64,000 bases of DNA from Clytia hemisphaerica (Eukaryota > Cnidaria > Hydrozoa > Leptothecata > Clytiidae): assembly GCA_902728285.1 (NCBI GenBank), contig CACVBU010001294.1:1364001-1428000 (forward strand). The letters run 5' to 3'. Both the position numbers and the translations under genes were made by a program. The notes below the pieces were generated by a model. It was not told the origin of the DNA and ran no database searches. It saw only the letters and a list, made by a program, of their open reading frames with translations. How positions within the stretch are numbered: position 1 is the stretch's first letter; every line of letters starts with the position of its first letter. Positions 22,003 to 34,590 of the stretch are shown piece after piece.

Positions 22003-23948
22003 GACGTTTTAAAAGATTTAACAATAAAGGAGTGTCTGACCCACCATATGGACCCACTTTTCCATTTAGATTTAATAGAATGAATAATTCATCCTTATAA
22101 GCTTAGAACATTTCTCCTAAGACCAGCCAATTAAAACCAGTACCGTCCTGAACCGCAGCATTCACTAAAAGACAAAAACGAAAGGAAAGATGAGTCAGAT
22201 TAGGCTCCAATCAAGGAGGTGTCATTCATTGCATACATTTTTAAGGTTTTCGCTTATCAAATCCATGAAGTTGTACAAAACCCTCCAAAGATTCATCTTT
22301 TTCATTTTCACTGGTTTTACGATCAAATTTTATACGTTTTTATTTTAAGAACATCTAAAATTTTGAAGCCTTAACTTTTTGGTTTTAAATGCTAAGAATG
22401 TTCTTATGCTTACCGAGGCGCCCTGTCGTTTGATCTTTTCGTTGGAATTTTACAGTCTGAAAGATAAATGATATAAAGAAATGTGTTAAATGGTCAATTC
22501 TTCTAGCATCTTGGGGGGGGGGACTTATTATGGGCAAATTTTGCAAGTGTGCACCAAATATGAGTTGGCATTTTTAGATGAAATGTTTGGCATCATTGAT
22601 GACATCATCGCCAGCAGCAATCGCCAACACGAACTTGAAAAAACGTCAATCACGTCATCACGAAAACCAATTAGGGGTCCTCTACAACTTGTAAAAAGTA
22701 CATAAAATAAAAAACCATCATCAAGTCTGTTTTTAACAAACCAACCTTCAGAAACAAATTTCAATCGAATCAAGTGAGCCCATTAAGTAAAAATGTGAAT
22801 TTAGGCAAATTTACATTGTGGCCAATGAAGTACCAATCAGAACCGCCTTCTCCCGCTCACCTTAAGATGCTTCCCCTGATAAAAAGTTAGGAAGATGCTC
22901 GATGGTTTCATAAATCGTTAGTCATCCAGAAATTTTGCTCAGTGCCAGGTACTAGATTATACTAGCACTAAAAAAGTAACCCAATTTTGACGTCATCACC
23001 AAGATTGGCAGAAACTAGCAGATTTCCTATCCAAAGGGTTCGTTGTGATTGATATTTTACAAAGTAGAACATAAAAATTTGGCTAAAACCACATATTTGC
23101 CGATTGACTCGCTTGATTCGATTGAAACTTTTGTAGAAGGGGGGGGGGGTCAGAAATCTTCCTGAAAAAAGGAGCATAAAGCAAGTAGGCTGACCTTGTG
23201 AAAAAAGATAAACAAATAGAAATGAAAACACAGGTTCATTTCTAAACAAAATGGCCGCTGAAAAGGAGCCTTTTTAAAATGTGGCTGATGTTTTGATGTA
23301 GTTTAAAGTAGTTTTGAAAGTTTTTTGAGTTTGTAAAAGAGGTTTTATTGTAAGTTAATTATGTCTGTCTGCCTGGGTTTTGATAGTCTTTCAACAAGGG
23401 TTCACTCACAGGCAGTACCAAACAAACTGTACCCGACTTTTTTAGTTACATCAGAGGTAAGAAATTTTGAGTCTGGATACCCAGGCTAGAATTTTATTGG
23501 AAAGTTGAATGTAGTTGAAGACATTTTCGCGAGGGGGTCCGCTGCTAAGGCCTGGTAAAATATTTTATTGGCCAAAGACTGATTACAGGCAAAAAGGTAC
23601 ACGAGAGCATTCAATCGAGTGAACCTGTGCCTGTGTAGGCCCGGTTGGTAGGAGACTATTCAATAAAATTTCAAGCGTCTAACCAATGAAAAGTACCGCG
23701 GTGATTTTGAAAATTTTTTTCCTGTCATCACTTTGATCCATGTCAACGGGGTCACACATTTGCTGTTTTGCACGCTCGTTTTCAACACTTTACTTTTCTC
23801 TGGGCATTCACGCCCAACGGGCTTCTTGTTAATTATTAATCACATCACACTATCTGTTTTCTGAAATTTAGGCCAAAAATCTTTGGGTATAAGCATTTTT
23901 AATGGGATTTTTTTAAGATTTTCAAGAAAGCAAGAAGAGGATCAGTCC
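22003..23948. other. Intergenic, nothing recognised
   Basis: Two poly-G tracts (about 22512 and 23140) and short frames only. The frame at 22490-22705 has no splice or family support. Confidence 0.4.
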
Positions 23949-24215
23949 CCGGGGGGCATACTTAGTAAAAATGGTTGCTGGGTATGTGTGAGTCATAAGG
24001 GCCCCATTTCGACACCCTCGAAAGTCCCTCAAAGGGGTACAAAAACCAATAAAAAGTGAATTCAGTCTCTGTAAGGGGTACAAAATTAAAAAGAAAATCA
24101 AAAATCGAGCCCTCAAAGGGTCATAAATTCTAGGAAATTGAACTAAAATTTGAGCCGAAATTTCTAGTAAATAGTCTCTCTAAGGGTGGCAAAAACGTCA
24201 AAAAATGAACAATCC
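23949..24215. mobile_element. G/C-tract MITE family, truncated copy
   Basis: CCCGGGGGGCATACTTAGTA start and internal AGTCTCTSTAAGGGTGGCAAA units identify the family. The C-rich right terminus is missing. Confidence 0.55.
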
Positions 24216-24279
24216 ACTTTTCTATGTAAAATAACAAAAACTAATAAACCTCTTCAAACGTGGCATTTAATGGTTTGAA

Positions 24280-24310
24280 CAGAGATTTGGAAAAAGAGGA
24301 TAAGAAATGC
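24280..24310 (+). repeat. Left terminal inverted repeat of P-type transposon
   Basis: 31 bp, an exact complement of 36542-36572. Preceded by direct repeat GTTTGAA at 24273-24279. Confidence 0.9.
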
Positions 24311-25093
24311 CGCTGCCGCTCGCTGTTTTCCTATTCTTTCCCTTTGAATTCGGCACCCTTTGAAGAAGCAAGGCTGTAGAATAGTTGAGCAAGAAGGAAG
24401 GCAGAAACAAAATGGCGTTACGTACAGGTCTACTAAAGCTCAGTGGAAAATGTCTGATAAAGAGGGTTTCCTGTGCTTTTGTTTAGAGAAAGAGAGAAAA
24501 AAACTCAAATTCAACCCTTCAGGGGTTTCCTCTGAGAAAATCTCGTGAGCAGCTGTTTTATTTCATCAACAAATATGGTAGAAAGAACATATGGTGAAAA
24601 AGAGATAAAAATGGATGTAATTTGCTTTTGGCTTGTATAGTCCAAAATGAATTTTTTGTATGGCAAACATAATTTTTATGGGTAGTAGGAAGGTTGATAG
24701 TGATCATGTAAGTATTAGTTTACCCCGGCACTCTCTAAAACGTCTTGGCATTTCCTCTGAAAATGTTTAAGAAACGACTGAAAATAAGTGTTTTTCTCAC
24801 TTTTTAGAATAGAAAAAAAAGAAAATATCGGTTGGAAAAGTATAGTTGATGTGTGTAGTTGAATGGAGTAAGTATGTAGGACAAATTTTACTTTCTGGCA
24901 CAATGATAGGTTTCCCTGCTTATCAAATTTTGGAATTTCCTTAAGATTTTGAATTTGACAGTTGAACAACTTTGAAAGTTATTTGGATTAGTAGCAATCA
25001 CGACAGTCATCAATTGTATCTTAAAACTACTGCACAAGCTTTTTTATTAATAACGTAATCAATTGATTTGTCTTTTTCATCATTAACATAATA

Positions 25094-25325
25094 TACCGTG
25101 AAGTTGGGTATATAACTATTGCACATCAGTGGAGGCTAACATGCATAGCCCTCAAATGAATGACCTGGCTGGTCCTTAGTTAAATCAAAACAAAAATGGT
25201 AGAGTAGAGCTTGCGAGCGGAGCTGCGTAGTTCATTTGTTTTGAAATTTTGCTGCTTTGATTGGTCATTCATTTGAGGGCTAGCATGTTAGCCTCCACTG
25301 ATGCAAGTTACCCAATCTCACGGTA
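25094..25325. mobile_element. Foldback MITE inside transposon intron 1
   Basis: About 70-bp arms: TACCGTGAAGTTGGGTA...CATCAGTGGAGGCTAACATG...CCCTCAAATGAATGACC on the left, with its complement at 25262-25325. The loop is about 95 bp. It lies within the first intron of the transposase gene, so it inserted after or with the transposon. Non-coding. Confidence 0.8.
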
Positions 25326-25454
25326 AACGACTGGACCCATCTCTTTATATTTTTGTAGAAAGCATGCTTGATTGCCACCATAAATCTTTTTTAGGCATCA
25401 TTGTGAAAAGCTAAAGTTGCATTGCCGGACCTGTGGCAACAAGTTTGTCAAAGT

Positions 25455-28400
25455 CAAACTAACGACTTAAACCAAGGACTTAAACCACAAACAGTTCAAT
25501 CAACAGTACCATATATCAAAGACAAGTTGATTGAGAACTTTTTATTTATGATTTTAACAGAAACTTGGCTCAAAGACCATAATGATGCTGAGTTACACAT
25601 AGAAGGCTATGAAATATTTCGGTCCGACAGAAAAAGACCAAAGTCACGATTTGGAAGATGTAGTGGTGGTGTCGCTATATACATGAGAGAAGATATTTCA
25701 TCACACTTCAAACAGACCGTTACACACTCAAATGGCGTTATCGAAGTCATCTGTCTGAGTTCGACTACATTGGATATCCAAATATGGGGAATATACCGAC
25801 AGCCAGACGACTCATCAAACGGAAATCCATCTAAGAATGAACAATTCAAACCAGTTATAGAGTTAATTAAATCAGAACTAGACAAAACTGAAGGAAAAAC
25901 ACCAGACATCTTCATAGCAGGTGATTTTAACCTGCCACACGCAAATTGGGACAGCAAGTGCTCAAACCCTGGGGCATCTACAGAGGAACAAAGAATGACT
26001 AGTGAAATATTCACTCTTATGAATGACCATAATCTGATTCAACACATTAGAGGAGCCACACACAAAGCAGGAAATACACTGGATTTAATGCTCACAAATA
26101 ACCCTCTACTAATACACAGCTATGAATCAGCCCCATCACCAGATTACATATCCCATCACTCAATGATCAATGTTAAAATTCACTTTGATTTACACTCAAG
26201 TTTCCAAAAGGAGGATCCCTTTGTTGTGCGTAATGTATTTGATGAGTACAGTTTTCATTCAAAAACAATAAACTGGGTATCAATCAAGGAAAAAATGAAG
26301 GATAAATTGTGGACAGACCTTCATGATCAACCGACAGCTGACCAATTGTCAACAATCACAGACTGGACCATAGACATAATTAAGGAATATGTACCAAAAC
26401 GAAAACCAAACACTAAAAAATTTCAGAAGATACCACGCGAGCGAAAGATTTTATTCAGAAAAAGAAAAAAACATTTTTAGAAAATTTCCAAACCCAATGA
26501 AAAATGCAAAATCCAAACAAAAATTAATAGACATTGAAACTAAACTAAAGCTATCCTACGAATCAGAGAAGAAAAGCCAGGAAAGGAAGGCAACAGAATC
26601 AATAAAAAACAATCCTAAATTTTTTTATGCATATGCAAAAAAGCATAGTAAATCAAAATCCAAAGTTGGACCACTGCGTGACAAGAATAATTCTTTGATA
26701 TATGATGCTGACCGTATTGCTAATATACTCCAAGACCAATACACATCGGTTTTCAGTGTACCATCGGAAAATGACGTCACTCATCCAACAATATGTCCAA
26801 ACGTGCTAAAAGACATAGAATTTGACGAAAAAGATTTCATTGAAGCAATCTCAACATTGTCACCAAACTCTGCTCCAGGTCCTGATGGATTTCCTGCGAT
26901 TTTGCTGAAAAATTGCAAAGAAGAACTTGCTAAGCCACTCGCAATATTCTGGAGGAACTGTCTGAACCATGGAGTAACAGAGGAGATTCACAAAAGAAAT
27001 CATATCACACCAATATCAAAGGGTAGGAGATCAAGGAGAGCCATCTAACTACAGGCCAGTATCACTTACGTCCCATCTCACCAAGGTGTTTGAAAAAATA
27101 GTTCGAAAGAAGATAGTCGAATTTATCAACAACAATGACTTGTTCAACCCAACACAGCATGGTTTCCGGGAAGGGCGATCATGCCTTAGTCAATTACTCA
27201 GCCACTATGACAGTATCCTATCAAAACTAGAAGAAGGATTGGATGTAGATGTTATATATCTCGATTTTTCAAAAGCATTTGATAAAGTCGACCACAGGAT
27301 ACTGCTATCAAAACTGAAATCTATTGGAATAACAGACAAACTACTTAAATGGATTAAGTCATTTCTTCAAGACAGAAACCAAGTAGTATTTGTAGACGGT
27401 CACAAGTCGTACCAGGCAAAAATTCAATCAGGAGTACCTCAAGGATCGGTTCTTGGGCCATTATTCTTCATCATCATGATATCAGACATTGATGAAGGGA
27501 CAACCAAAGCAGAACTTGCAAGTTTTGCTGATGACACACGAGTAAAGAAAGGAATCCAAAACATCATTGACCAGTTTCACCTACAAAACGACCTTAACAA
27601 TGTTTATCAATGGTCGACCATAAACAAAATGATGTTAAATGGAAAAAAGTTCGAGCATCTCCATTATGGAAACGGACCAGCCACCAGTTATTTCACAGGT
27701 GAAGGAAAGATAATCCAAACCAAATCTTCAACAAAGGATCTTGGTGTTACCATGTCAGACGATGCGAAATTCAACCAACATATTCTAACCATTGTAGAAA
27801 AAGTACAGATACTCATTGGTTGGATTCTGAGAACATTCAGCTCAAGAGAACATGATGTCATGCTCACTCTTTGGAAGTCTTTAGTCATACCACAAATCGA
27901 CAACTGTTCTCAACTATGGTCACCCAATGAAGTTAATCTGATCCAGCAGATCGAAGATCTCCAAAAATCATTCACAAGGAGGATTATAAACCTACACAAC
28001 CAAAACTATTGGGAAAGACTACAAACATTAAAACTGTTTTCACTGCAGAGAAGGCGTGAAAGATATATTATCATATACACTTGGTGTATTATTGAGAAGC
28101 TTGTCCCAAATCCTGGGACAATCACGTTCTATGCCAATCCCAGACAAGAAAGAAAATGTCACATACCACTAGTGAAAAGGGGGCCCTGGCAAAAAGTCAT
28201 ATACTCAAGTTTTAAAGTCCAAGGACCAAGGCTTTTCAACTCGCTGCCAAAACATCTGAGGGATCTCACTGGGTGCAAGAAATTGAAATTCAAAACTGAG
28301 CTGGATAAATATCTTTTTACAGTTCCCGACGAGCCACTCGTGACTGGCTACACTATGATGAGACGAGCTGAAACAAACAGCATCATCAATATGAAAATTT

Positions 28401-28470
28401 ACATCGGTCCTCACAGGATGGATGCGTAAAGATATTACGAAACAAGCTCAAGGTAACTCAAGGTAAGGTA
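25455..28470 (+). mobile_element. CR1/L2-like LINE (5'-truncated) inserted in transposase exon 2
   Basis: The body encodes an endonuclease and a reverse transcriptase (see the 25500-28429 entry). The left edge is placed where the transposase reading breaks off after CGNKFVKVK, the right edge just before it resumes at TPVH (28471). The 3' end carries short repeats CTCAAGGTAA/GGTAAGGTAA instead of poly-A, as in CR1/L2-clade elements, whose 3' ends are short tandem repeats. There is no ORF1 and the endonuclease starts abruptly, so the copy is 5'-truncated. No clear target duplication was found. Boundaries are uncertain by about 20 bp. Confidence 0.75.
25500..28429 (+). pseudogene. LINE ORF2: apurinic-like endonuclease plus reverse transcriptase, two frameshifts
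   Basis: Three consecutive frames make one protein of about 975 residues. Frame 1 (to about 26478) is the EEP endonuclease: ILTETWLKD, FGRCSGGVAIYMRED, GIYRQP, IAGDFNLPHANWD, GNTLDLMLTN. Its terminal SDH motif reads ISHHSM, so the catalytic Asp is replaced. Frame 2 (about 26475-27020) carries the start of the reverse transcriptase (NSAPGPDGFPAILLK). Frame 3 (about 27030-28429) has NYRPVSLTSHLTKVFEKIV, QHGFREGRSCLSQL, VIYLDFSKAFDKVDH (motif A Asp), GVPQGSVLGPLFF and FADD (motif C). The frameshifts lie in an A-run at about 26460-26475 and near 27022. The order and motifs match CR1/L2/Jockey-group non-LTR retrotransposons. The copy cannot retrotranspose. Confidence 0.88.
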
Positions 28471-29153
28471 ACACCAGTTCATACATATGCCGCCGAAATT
28501 AAGATAATTTTCAAACATGATGTCACAGAGGATGATGGAAATATTTTCCCCAAAGTTTTGTGTGATGGATGTTGTAGGCAATTCTTCAGAGTGAAAGAAA
28601 ACCCATTAAATTATGAAACACAAGATGTCCTTCCAGTGTTTGGGGAGTGTTTTCCAGGTTGCAGCATTTGTAAACGTGGTCGCCCAAAAAATAAAGATCG
28701 TTTCAAACTTAACAAGCTCAACATTGAATCGTCAACATCAACGCCAGATTCCATTTTAGAAGCCATTGAGTGGCATGAACATTTTCTTTTATTACCAACA
28801 CATGCACCATACAAATTTGTTTTTGGAATTTTGGATGCCAGCTACTCATCTTCAGATTCGCTGCCAACAATGAACTTTAGGATTGGCATTTGTGATGAAG
28901 ACTGGGATATCTTCTTCCATGATACTAAGATTCGAAGAAAAGATTCCTTCTTGAAGGATCTCCCTGACAAATTAGATAAGGGTGAGTAGCATTCTTGTAC
29001 GATTTAAAGAATCTTGCACCATTTTTCAGGTTCCAAATGTAACACATGATAAGATAAATAAGTTGGTTTTTCTGACAATCCTTATCCCAGTGTTTCTTGA
29101 ATTTATGTGAGACTATTGAACATATTGTCCTAAAGTCTAGCTTGAATTTAGAA

Positions 29154-29490
29154 CCTCTGGGGGGGGTGTTATTAGGCCAAAATGGATGCAGGGCATGTGC
29201 GGATATAAAGGGTCATTTTGTTCACCCTGCAAAGTCTCTAAGGGTCGCAAAAGTCAGAAAAATCTGAATCAGTCTCTCTAAGGGTCGGAAAATTCATAAT
29301 GTTTAGGAATTTTTTTGGAAAAGGCGCTCTGAAGGTAGCGAGTTATTTAAAAATCAAAGAAAATTTTTCAAAAAAGTCTCTCTAAGGGTCACCCTTTCAG
29401 CAAAAATCAGTCTCTCTAGTGATTGGTTTTTGGGGGTCCCATCCGCACATACCCCTCGTCTGCCAACCTTAGTACCCCCCCCCTCCCCGG
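29154..29490. mobile_element. G/C-tract MITE family, copy in transposase intron, 8-bp duplication
   Basis: Lies in the intron between 28981 and 29542. GGGGGGGTGTTATTAGG start and CTTAGTACCCC...CCCCGG end; sub-terminal GGCATGTGCGGAT against ATCCGCACATACC. ATTTAGAA flanks both sides (29146-29153, 29491-29498), an 8-bp duplication. It inserted after the host transposon. Confidence 0.8.
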
Positions 29491-32400
29491 ATTTAGAATC
29501 ATTTTATTTACACATATGATTGTTGACTTCTTTATTTATAGAAAATATCTCAGTTGTTTTTAACCATTTAAACATGATGACACTTTGCCCTGGCAACCCA
29601 GATTTTCAAGATTTGATCAAGCGTAAGTTTGACTCCCAGGAGACTTGTTTTAAAGACCAAGCTGGAAAAGAAATAAAGGCTATCATTCAACACCCCAATA
29701 TAATCAACCAGGGTAACATGTCCACAATAAGAGCTGTTGATTGTGATACAAACATACAAACACAGAAGAAAACTTGTCCTGGTTGCTCCAAATACCGTCA
29801 AACATTGAATAAAATCCGTGCAACAAACAATGCTCGTGACTCAAAACAGATTGGCAATGTCCCAAATGATTCAACAAACAATCGTTATATGAACAAAACG
29901 CAGTTAACAACCAAATGCGAGGAACAAGCAAGGACAATCAAGTCACTCAAACAAACTGTCAATAGGAAGAACGCATTCATTTTGGAGATGATCAATGATG
30001 AAGGTTGTGTTGTCCAAGATGAACAACTGTCAGGTATGATTTTTAATTTATAGGATGATTAAATTTTCTCTATTGTAAAATGCCTTTGAGTGAAGTTTTA
30101 GCTTTTTAGATAATTCTGGATTCTTCATTTCAGCAGTTAAATGAGATCCATTGCCTAACTGTCAAAAGACTTCTATAGTTATACGCCACTTTTTAAAGTT
30201 AGCTTGTTAGGTGCCCTTTTACCATTAGCCATTACTGAGGCATGCCTAGAGTCTTGTAACATAGCCTTGGTAATGGACGGGACTATTTATACTGCAGTTT
30301 CACATGGAAACTAGTTCGTTTGGTAATTAGCTAGGTGAGCAAGTATAGTGCAAAAACCTAGGGGCTACTCTAGGACAGTTATTGAAACTTGAATAAATCA
30401 TTTTCAGTAAGCCCAGCTTCGTTGTAATTTCTTTGGTTATCACGATATATGCTGATGAGATAATGATTATTTCTATTTCTATTTCTATTTTTCCATTTAT
30501 TTTCATTAGCCTAAAAAAGCTAACATTGCAAATATTAACAAAAACTTGTTTATAAAAAGGAAAGAAGAATATTATACAATAAAAAACAGTAATAAATAGT
30601 AAGACATAGTAAAAATAGAAAAAAAATAATAAAAATATATATTAAAATATATTGAATAAATAGTTTATTAGTTAAAGAATTAAAAAAAGGCGTATTTTCT
30701 AAAAAGTTGGTGGTCATCAAAATACCAAAAACTTAACAAAAGAAAAATTTAAGAGAAATATTACAGATAGTCATAACCAAACATGTATTGTATGCTTTCC
30801 TTTTAGATCTTTGTACCAAATTAATTAACGATGTAGCATGCCCCTTTCCTGATGATAGTGCACAATCACTTCTCTGGCACCAACAGAAACAGTATGCTAC
30901 TGCAAAGAACAAAAGAACAATGCGCTGGCACCCTGTCATGATTAGGTGGTGTATATCTATTTATTTGAAATCACCAGGGGCTTATGAACACCTTTGTGAC
31001 TCTGGGTTTTTGTTTTTACCAACTAGACGAACCCTCAATAATTATCTGAGTTTTACAGAGGCAAAAGTAGGATTCAATGCTGATGTATTTAAGCATCTTC
31101 TGACTTTGACAGAAAAGCAAAAATCCACACATGTAGGCCTTGCCCACGACGAGATGAAAATCAAGAGTGGTCTCGTATATAACAAACACACTGGTAGAAT
31201 CATTGGTTTTACAGACCTTGGTGGGAGTTGAGGGCCTTCGAGAAAAATGTTCAGGAGGAAACAAAATTCAGACAAACGGCAACGCATGTTTTCACTTTGA
31301 TGGTACGTGGTATTGATTTCAGGCTGAATTACCCAATAGCATACTTTGCTGGTGCTGGTATATGAAGGCCTATGAGATCTACCACATTGTTTGGGAGGCC
31401 ATTCGAATGCTCGAGTTCTTGGAATTCAAAGTTTGGTTTGTAACGTGTGATGGGGCGGCACCAAACAAGAAATTCTTCATGATGCATGCCAATTTGAAAA
31501 ATGTGGTCGATGGTATCGTGTACTGGACAATTAACAAGTATGCGGACGATGGGAGACGAATCTACTTCATTTGTGATGTGCCTCATCTCCTGAAAACAAC
31601 TAGGAACAACTTTTCCAATTCGCATGCTCACCAGAACACAAGAGAATTGTTTGTAAGAACTTTATACTATTTATTGCGGTTTATTAATGCATCTTTTAAA
31701 TCTGAATGGACAGAAAAGGAAACTTACCTTTCGAAATGTAGTGTTTGGTGTTCTTTTCTTTCAGCTACTTGGTAAAGAGGTCAGCTGGCAACATATAATA
31801 TCTCTTTTTGAGAAGGACCTTGGTTTAAACCGTATTGCACCTGGTTTCCGACAAACGAAACTCACAGTTGAGCATATCAGACTGACACCTCGAGCGAGGA
31901 TGAAAGTCTCACTAGCAGCACAGGTAATTTAACAATAGGAACATTTTTCCAAGTGATGTAAATTAATACTTCTGTGGAATGATCTTTTTCAACTAAAAAA
32001 GGAGAAAATCTATGTAGATAGCGGGAATAAAAAGATGTTAGTAGACTCGTCACACATGACATGGTGTCTTTTACTTTCCAGGTTTTGAGTAATTCAGTAA
32101 ACGTTGCACTGGAAATGCAGAATAATGATGCAACCCTCTCAACACGGAAATTCATTTCAATTTTCAACAAATTTTTTGACATTCTCAACGTTAAAAGTAC
32201 CATGATTGGATTTCGGGAACTGAATGAAGATAAAAAACCTTTCGAAGGTAAAACAGGAGATAGCAGACTTAAGGTAACCATTCCTTGTTTGTGAAATCGC
32301 TTTTATTTAGATCACTGTGTCAAAGCATGGGAATAAGCGGTTGGTAGAAAATTAATTTTTCTTCATCTTATTTGTATTGCCTTTTCAGTGGTTACAGGAT

Positions 32401-33046
32401 ATTTTCTTACCCTTCCTCACTAACTGGGAAAAGGAAATTCAAAACCTCGACTTGGACGATGAGAAGAAAAAGAAAAGGATGTATATTTCTCAACAGACAT
32501 CCACAGGGCTGAAAATAACAGGTAATAATACTAATAAGTTATGAACTCCCCTTATCTATACTCTCCTCCGTTATGTTTTGAAAAAAAGGGTAGATAGGGA
32601 AAATTTTTATGTCCATAGATAAGAGTGGTCAAATACGTCAATCAAACTAGAATGAGGAAAGAATCCTTTGTAATATTTAATATGCCGTTAACTGTGTAGA
32701 TAATAAATTAAATTTCGCTAAGATAAGGGAGTTACATTTTTTGTATCTAGCTCATTCGATGATGGAGATGATTCCAAAACTTTTTGCCGCTGCCTGGAAT
32801 AAAGTACATTTTAACAGATCGATTCAACCAAGATCCATTAGAGGAACATTTTGCTAAACAAAGATGTTAGGTAGTTGTGATAACCCGACACTTTACCAAT
32901 ATGGAGAAACCGAGAAGAAAACACAGGTCGGTAAAGACCCATTTTTCAGAAATAAAAGAGGTAACTCTTCTGGACGCAAAGATATCAAAACTGTTGATAC
33001 TACAGATTTGACACCCCTTCCAAAGAAAAGAAAATTAGAAAAGTGA

Positions 33047-34590
33047 CTAAATTTTATATGATGTTGGGTTGGAATTACTTTACTTGGATATTTTATATAC
33101 GTTGTTTGTTGTTAGTTCCCCGGTGACACTAGTATTCAAAAAATATTGTACTTAAAGGTTTTTGTTTTGCAAATGACTAATGGTGCGGGGCCAGTTTACA
33201 GTGTACCCTGAAAATATTGAAACTGGTAGTACGAGTGTTACCTTAAAGTCCATAAATTTATTTCTCTTACACAGTTTTTTTAGTTGGTTTTGAGGATTTT
33301 ATTTTATGAAAATAAATACACGATTTTTTATTATATGAATAGTGTACTTTGGATGAGGGCCAAGTTTTTTAAGAAAGTGCTAAAATTGAGGGTGAAATAT
33401 TCTTAACGTATTCGTACTTTTTTAGACTTGACTTTTTTACGAACATGAAAAATAATTTTTGGACTTTTGAGTGAACATTTGGGTTAAAATTACATATTTT
33501 CCTCAAAGCTTCAATTCATCTCTAACAAAGGAAGCAGTTTTTTTTTGTTAACCAAATACAAAATGACTGTATTCTTATCAGATTCTGTGAAATTCACCCT
33601 AGAGGGTATTCTTACGATTTGGCCAACTTTCATCCTGGTATTCTTATAGAATATATTCTTATAAAAAAAGCGTGTAATACTGTTTAATTTCTCACGTCAA
33701 GCTGTATTTCTGTATTTTGTAGCTGTTGTAATTTTCAAAATTTTACTAGGGTTTTAATTTATTTATTTTTTAATATTCATCACATCTTAAGCTTTTAAAC
33801 AAATTATATATAATTTGTTTTTGAATTTCCTAAGATTAGGGTACAAAAAGTTTTTGCTACTATAATAGGTAAAAACTAGAACAATTAGCTCAAATGTTTT
33901 TGATGTGTGGTAAAGATATTCTTTATTTGAAGTTAACCAACCTTACCAATAGGGTAAACAATAACAAGTATTTGAGATAAATTGAAAACAAAAAAAATCC
34001 CAAATTTTATTAAAACAGAAAATTAACATAAAGGAAAACAAAAACTAAATAAAAATATATCTGAAAGTAATTTGCAGTTCAATAAATTGACAATCTTCCA
34101 TTCTTGATTTTTTTCAACGAGCACAAAGCCCCCAGTCAAATTCGATTCTTATATATAAAGCTATTTCTTGTTTGTTGGAATGTAGTTTATTTTGAAACTC
34201 AAGAAAACACAAGACAAGAGAACAACAAAAAAATAAAAAGTCATCTAGGAAAAAGTATGAACAAGGTTGAATAGTTTTCGAAAATCCAAAAATTCAGTGG
34301 ATGATTATCAGAAACATTTCCTAGTTGAAATTTGGCAACACAAAACTAAAAAAAAAACGTGATCCAACAGATCCACAAGGCAAAATGTAATGAAACACAA
34401 AACAAAAATCATATATAACTAAATAAATAAATATAATGGAATGGATGCATTAGTTTAAATAAATAACATATTAATCTATCAAAATAACTGACTGTAAAAA
34501 AATGAATTAAACTTCTTCGAAGCAATAAATATAATCGAAATAGATATGAACGTTAGTATAATGGTATGAAAAATACATATTTAGCCAGAT
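33047..34590. other. Non-coding gap between the two convergent transposon genes
   Basis: Very AT-rich, holding the 3' flanks of both genes. AAAATAAATAC near 33308 could be the plus-strand polyadenylation signal. 34390-34560 has several ATAAATAAATA tracts. No third gene is seen. Confidence 0.5.

Larger units (their letters stand above)
24450..33046 (+). pseudogene. P-element/THAP9-type transposase with RAG1-N-like zinc-binding N-terminus, disrupted
   Basis: Exons: 24450-24544, 25395-~25455 then ~28468-28981 (split by a LINE), 29542-30033, 30807-31652, 31765-31923, 32082-32273, 32389-32521, 32751-33046. All junctions have GT/AG and matching phases. N-terminus: CRTCGNKF, then TPVH, FKHDVTEDDGNIFPKV, LCDGC and CSICKRGRPK, the order and spacing of the N-terminal zinc-binding region of vertebrate RAG1. 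The catalytic part is P-type: RWHPVMIRWCISIYLKSPGAY, HDEMKIKSGLVYNKHTG (first Asp), VTCDGAAPN (second Asp), DVPHLLKTTRN, and DPLEEHF (likely third acid) followed by DNPTLYQ. Lesions: frameshifts near 31230, 31365, 32803 and 32863, plus the LINE. An upstream in-frame ATG at 24360 is an alternative start. The THAP domain usual in THAP9 is absent. Function in life: cut-and-paste transposition. This copy is dead. Confidence 0.82.

Noticed and set aside
25607-26014. 135-codon minus-strand frame
   Set aside because: Antisense shadow of the LINE endonuclease.
24450-33046. Calling this gene RAG1 or a ProtoRAG/Transib element
   Set aside because: Only the N-terminal zinc region resembles RAG1. The catalytic motifs are P-element type, there is no RAG2-like gene, and the TIR and duplication do not match Transib (CAC ends, 5 bp).
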